Positions 42,199 through 44,592 of a stretch of 44,592 nucleotides of DNA are shown piece after piece. The stretch covers positions 1 to 44,592 of the forward strand of contig CALVQH010000004.1 in NCBI GenBank assembly GCA_944358115.1, read 5' to 3'. Each line of letters opens with the position of its first letter. The first letter of the stretch is position 1. The stretch is from an uncultured Bacilli bacterium. Lineage in GTDB: Bacteria > Bacillota_I > Bacilli_A > RF39 > UBA660. The position numbers were made by a program, and so were the translations under genes. The notes under the pieces were generated by a model. It was not told the origin of the DNA. It worked only from the letters and a program-made list of their open reading frames with translations, and ran no database searches.

Positions 42199-43011
42199 AT
42201 GAAACAGAAATTAGGCAAAATTGGGGTTGTATTAGGAGTTGTTGTTGCCGTTGTTGTTATTTTATTAGTTATTTTCTTAGGAGATCGTCCTCTTGATATG
42301 GAAAGTGATGAAATTACGCAGTTATACTCCTATTTAGGAGAAGTTGATGTTAATCGTTGTGGCGGTTTAAATCAATATACTGGTGAGGAAGTTACTTATG
42401 ATACCATTTCTAACGATCATAAATTATGCATGGCTTATTATCAACTTGCTGGTGATAAGATTGCAAAAGAACAAATGGATGTTACCTCTACTAATGACAA
42501 TGATGTTTCTATTTGTGAAGTAGGAGAGGGGATAAGACTCGTTGCTGAAGAAAAAGAAGATATTTGCCATTATCAAATAATTGAGCGAAGTGCTTTAAGC
42601 GATGCTTATCAAACTATTTATGGTGAAGAAATTCCTGATGATGCATCATTTTATATCAATGGTACTGATGCTTGTTATTTAAATGGGGATGCGTATTATT
42701 GTGGTGAAGCTGAAACGTTTGTGGTTTCTTTAAGCCCAGAAGCTACCATTTATCGTTTAATGAATAAAGCCGTAGAAAAAATGAACGGTGATATTGTAAT
42801 TGAAGATTACTATTTAAGAATTTCTGGTAACAAGTGTTACTCATCAAATGATTCTAGTGATGAAATATCTGCTTGTTCAACTGCTTTAGCTGAAAATGAA
42901 AATGTTGCAATTGATTCAGCATTTGTACAAAAATATGGTGCTTTATATGAACAAACTTTTAAGCAAGATACAAATGATAATTATTATTGGTATTCTAGTA
43001 ATTTAAAGTAA
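42199..43011 (+). CDS. membrane-anchored Cys-rich extracytoplasmic protein of unknown function
   Basis: This 270-residue protein has a short basic start, one strong helix (residues ~9-29, VVLGVVVAVVVILLVIFL) and a long, acidic external domain with eight Cys residues (in NRCGG, KLCMA, SICEV, DICHY, DACYL, YYCGE, NKCYS and SACST), spaced so that four disulfides are possible. The end is Asn/Tyr rich. I recognise no family. It shares an operon with the HTH protein (one-base gap). It may sense or bind something outside the membrane, but nothing in the sequence settles this. Confidence 0.6.
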   Translation: MKQKLGKIGVVLGVVVAVVVILLVIFLGDRPLDMESDEITQLYSYLGEVDVNRCGGLNQYTGEEVTYDTISNDHKLCMAYYQLAGDKIAKEQMDVTSTNDNDVSICEVGEGIRLVAEEKEDICHYQIIERSALSDAYQTIYGEEIPDDASFYINGTDACYLNGDAYYCGEAETFVVSLSPEATIYRLMNKAVEKMNGDIVIEDYYLRISGNKCYSSNDSSDEISACSTALAENENVAIDSAFVQKYGALYEQTFKQDTNDNYYWYSSNLK

Positions 43012-43017
43012 GATCAT

Positions 43018-43047
43018 AAGAACTTAGTTGATTCTAGGTTCTTTTTA
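43018..43047 (+). terminator. terminator after the HTH/membrane pair
   Basis: AAGAACTTAG (43018-43027) pairs with CTAGGTTCTT (43034-43043, one T-G), followed by TTTATAT. From here to 43320 the DNA is extremely A+T rich with no credible gene; the only G+C-rich spot is TACGTACGCGCG (43089-43100). Confidence 0.75.
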
Positions 43048-43320
43048 TATTTATATTATATAACCTTATTATATATATTAAATGGATATACGTACGCGCG
43101 TTTTAACCTTATTTTTATAATTAAATAAGATTATAAATTATTTATCATATTTTTTATTTAGAATTTAAATATTTAATAAAAAATTTTAATTTGATTTATT
43201 TTTATGTGTGACGCTTGTCTAATCTAAAGCTTGGAATTATTATGATAAGAAGTGATAGTTATTTAGATATTATTAATGAATTTTTATTGATTTAGAGCTT
43301 TATTTTTACAGTAATTTCTT

Positions 43321-43348
43321 AGTTCGCTAAATATATATTATGTTAACT
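43321..43348 (+). other. dif: dif-like XerC/XerD recombination site (probable left attachment site)
   Basis: The site has an 11-6-11 structure: AGTTCGCTAAA (43321-43331), TATATA (43332-43337) and TTATGTTAACT (43338-43348). From memory, the right arm differs at one position from the E. coli XerD arm (TTATGTTAAAT) and at one position from the B. subtilis arm (TTATGTAAACT). The whole site matches the B. subtilis dif at 22 of 28 positions by my count, and the left arm shares TCG/CGC-type positions with known XerC arms. The right arm overlaps the stop codon of the rep gene. I interpret it as the junction between chromosome and an integrated element. Confidence 0.8.
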
Positions 43349-43946
43349 TTGTTCTTTCGAAATTATCTGCAATTGTATCTCTTAAATAATCTTGAAACTC
43401 ATAACGATATCTTTTATATATCGTATCATATGCTTGACTATTTACAAATACTATCAATGATTTAACCGCTTCACGATAATTTAAATTACCTAAACTATCT
43501 ATATACAAATAAATATCTTCAATAACATCTTCTTCGGTTTTTAAATCATCAAAACTTGCATAAAATTTTCTAGCAAATGATTTTGATACAATTACATCAG
43601 TTAAATCATAATGTGTTTTTTCTTCATTATCTTGATGTGTTAAATATCTACAAGATGCTCTTAAACTCTTGATAGGTTGAAAAAAGTTTTCTGGTACCCC
43701 TACCCTTTTTGATAAAGAACTTATAGTACGTGTGTTATCTAAAGATAGTATAAAATGTATATGTTCTTTCTTTTCATTATCTTCGGGTAAATGTTTAATA
43801 TAAGCATAATTTTTAAAACTCCCTTTTAAATCAAATAAAACATCATTAAAGCTATAGCTTTCGGTATCTTCATAAAGTAGAATCATGAAGTGCCTATATC
43901 GTTTTTCGTCTATTTCTTCGCTTGATGTTTCTATCTTTTTACTCAT
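43338..43946 (-). CDS. rolling-circle replication initiator (RepB/Rep_2-like)
   Basis: This 202-residue protein matches the pMV158 RepB-type initiators. It has an N-terminal strand RHFMILLYEDT (residues ~18-28), metal-binding HIH (H62, H64) in EHIHFILSL, and the catalytic-type Tyr (Y101) in CRYLTHQDNEEKTHYDL, comparable to the YLTHES segment of RepB. A helical C-terminal part follows. The start is ATG at 43946 with GAAAGGA upstream. The TAA stop lies inside the XerD arm of dif. The presumed origin hairpin lies 35 bases upstream of the start. It would nick the + origin of the element and rejoin after one round. Confidence 0.82.
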   Translation of the reverse strand: MSKKIETSSEEIDEKRYRHFMILLYEDTESYSFNDVLFDLKGSFKNYAYIKHLPEDNEKKEHIHFILSLDNTRTISSLSKRVGVPENFFQPIKSLRASCRYLTHQDNEEKTHYDLTDVIVSKSFARKFYASFDDLKTEEDVIEDIYLYIDSLGNLNYREAVKSLIVFVNSQAYDTIYKRYRYEFQDYLRDTIADNFERTKLT

Positions 43947-43969
43947 AAAAATATCCTTTCTAAATTTAT

Positions 43970-44042
43970 ACCCAAAATACCCAAAATACTATATAGTCGT
44001 AGTACATATAGTATTTTGGTATGTGGGGTTTATCACCCCACA
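43970..44042 (-). other. putative double-strand origin: repeats, nick-site hairpin and second hairpin
   Basis: The perfect 14-bp stem CCAAAATACTATAT (43981-43994) / ATATAGTATTTTGG (44006-44019) has an 11-base loop. On the - strand the loop holds TACTACGAC (44004-43996), identical to the pMV158-family nick sequence TACTACG/AC. Two tandem ACCCAAAAT repeats (43970-43978, 43979-43987) adjoin the stem and could be Rep-binding iterons. A second hairpin, TGTGGGGT (44022-44029) / ACCCCACA (44035-44042), follows. Confidence 0.75.
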
Positions 44043-44141
44043 CCCCGTGCGATATTTTTCAACGATTAAAAAGTATTTTAATCGTTTCAAAACATCATTC
44101 TATTTTCAAAGATATATTCAATTTTCAAATATACTTCAAAT

Positions 44142-44592
44142 TTAAAGTGTATTTATAGCTTCAAATGTATCATACATATTTGCAATATTTTTATTACGTT
44201 TATAAATAATCTTCTTAATTGTAGGACATTCATATTCGCTTTCGTCCTTATTAAACACCATATTTTCGGCATCACCAACAATAGTCGTATAAATACCAAA
44301 TGGACTTAATATATTACGTTTAGTTGTAATCATAACTTTAGCAGGCCTACGAATCCACATAGGAAGTTCTCGCCATTCTTGAGTAATCATAATAACTATA
44401 CGTTTACGCTTACGTGATTGATTAAGCCAAGCATAATACTGAGTATCAGTCTTACTATTTTTATCATACTTTCTTGAAACTTCATCAATAAGAAATATAC
44501 AATATTCATCTGTATTATAATAAAGTTCTTCTATATTATCAAAATAATGGATATTATAACCAGGTATTTTTAATGATTTAACATTAGTATAT
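44142..44592 (-). CDS. Zot-like phage assembly ATPase, C-terminal part (truncated by window end)
   Basis: The - strand frame is open from the window edge to a TAA at 44144-44142, giving at least 149 residues; the N-terminus with Walker A lies outside. YTNVKSLKIPG, the Walker B strand CIFLIDEVSRKYD, the following YYAWLNQSRKRKRIVIMITQEW and ELPMWIRRPAKV match the order in Zot/pI proteins of filamentous phages (TN after a strand, LIDE, SRH/SRK and a Q-rich sensor strand, then an arginine helix). No membrane helix is seen in the remaining part, although many Zot proteins have one. Another FtsK/HerA-type DNA-translocating ATPase is the main alternative. An internal ATG at 44390 is not the start, since conserved motifs lie before it. 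Confidence 0.65.
   Translation of the reverse strand, partial: YTNVKSLKIPGYNIHYFDNIEELYYNTDEYCIFLIDEVSRKYDKNSKTDTQYYAWLNQSRKRKRIVIMITQEWRELPMWIRRPAKVMITTKRNILSPFGIYTTIVGDAENMVFNKDESEYECPTIKKIIYKRNKNIANMYDTFEAINTL

Larger units (their letters stand above)
43321..44592. mobile_element. left end of a Xer-integrated inovirus-like element (truncated by the window)
   Basis: The segment from the dif-like site to the window end contains a rolling-circle Rep, a nick-site hairpin and a Zot-like ATPase, all on the - strand and opposite to the host genes. Filamentous phages (Inoviridae) typically encode an RCR initiator and a Zot/pI assembly ATPase, and many lack an integrase and use host XerCD at dif. 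No integrase is seen here. The right end, coat proteins and second dif copy would lie beyond 44592. A Zot-bearing RCR plasmid integrated at dif is an alternative reading. Confidence 0.65.

Noticed and set aside
43885-44145. + strand frame across the rep start and origin region.
   Set aside because: It runs opposite rep and through the origin hairpins, with no ribosome binding site or recognisable domain.

Overview
The window is about 44.6 kb of very A+T-rich DNA from a low-GC Bacillota, most likely an uncultured member of class Bacilli related to the Erysipelotrichia/RF39/Mollicutes side of the tree. The code is the standard bacterial one: ruvA and cmk end in TGA and tryptophan is TGG, so this is not a code-4 mycoplasma. 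A CotE homologue, a SpoIIM-like membrane protein and a YqfQ/VrrA-like protein suggest a spore former. Nearly every gene from 165 to 43011 lies on the + strand, in short operons with clear sigma-A promoters (TTGACA/TTGACT, 17-base spacer, TATAAT-like box) and Rho-independent terminators. The phylogenetic placement is inference; no marker search was run.

Layout. 165-4289: cotE, rpsP-khpA, trpS, cdsA-rseP. 4290-4646: a gene-poor stretch with structured-RNA signals, followed by tRNA-Arg(CCG), a DUF3800 protein and an unidentified small RNA. 5651-11590: ruvA-(5'-nucleotidase)-ruvB and a folate/thymidylate/queuosine run, folD-glyA-tmk-queA. 11613-13789: an Rpn-type nuclease, a small membrane protein coupled to cmk, and a short YigZ-like protein. 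13852-17643: uvrC with an RnfC-like/RnfD-like pair. 17746-20287: a thioester/SpaA-repeat surface adhesin overlapping its sortase. 20396-24666: dnaG-rpoD-trmK, then a YqfQ-like protein and a double-HTH regulator on the - strand. 24839-33250: two paralogous surface proteins flank a PilC-like protein, a prepilin peptidase, an amidoligase and trigger factor. 33443-43011: a sugar-transfer-associated ATP-grasp protein, lon, murF-mutY, a 32-aa membrane protein, a SpoIIM-like protein, mnmA, and a regulator/membrane-protein pair.

The most notable part is the right edge. At 43321-43348 there is a 28-bp site that closely matches chromosomal dif (XerC/XerD recombination site). Its XerD half overlaps the stop codon of a rolling-circle Rep gene of the pMV158 RepB type (HIH motif and catalytic-type Tyr). 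Just upstream of rep, a perfect 14-bp hairpin carries TACTACGAC in its loop, which is the pMV158-family nick sequence. Beyond it lies the C-terminal part of a Zot-like ATPase, cut by the window end. I read this as the left end of an inovirus (filamentous phage)-like element integrated by host Xer recombinases at dif in a probable spore former. The + strand gene bias running toward dif fits a replichore approaching the terminus.

Secondary points of interest are: an RnfC/RnfD pair without RnfA, B, E or G and without the RnfC glycine-rich nucleotide loop; a sortase whose usual catalytic Arg position appears to be Gln; inverted repeats following both paralogous surface proteins; a strong - strand promoter with a palindromic spacer leading into a hydrophobic 26-codon frame; and a stand-alone ~115-nt RNA before ruvA.
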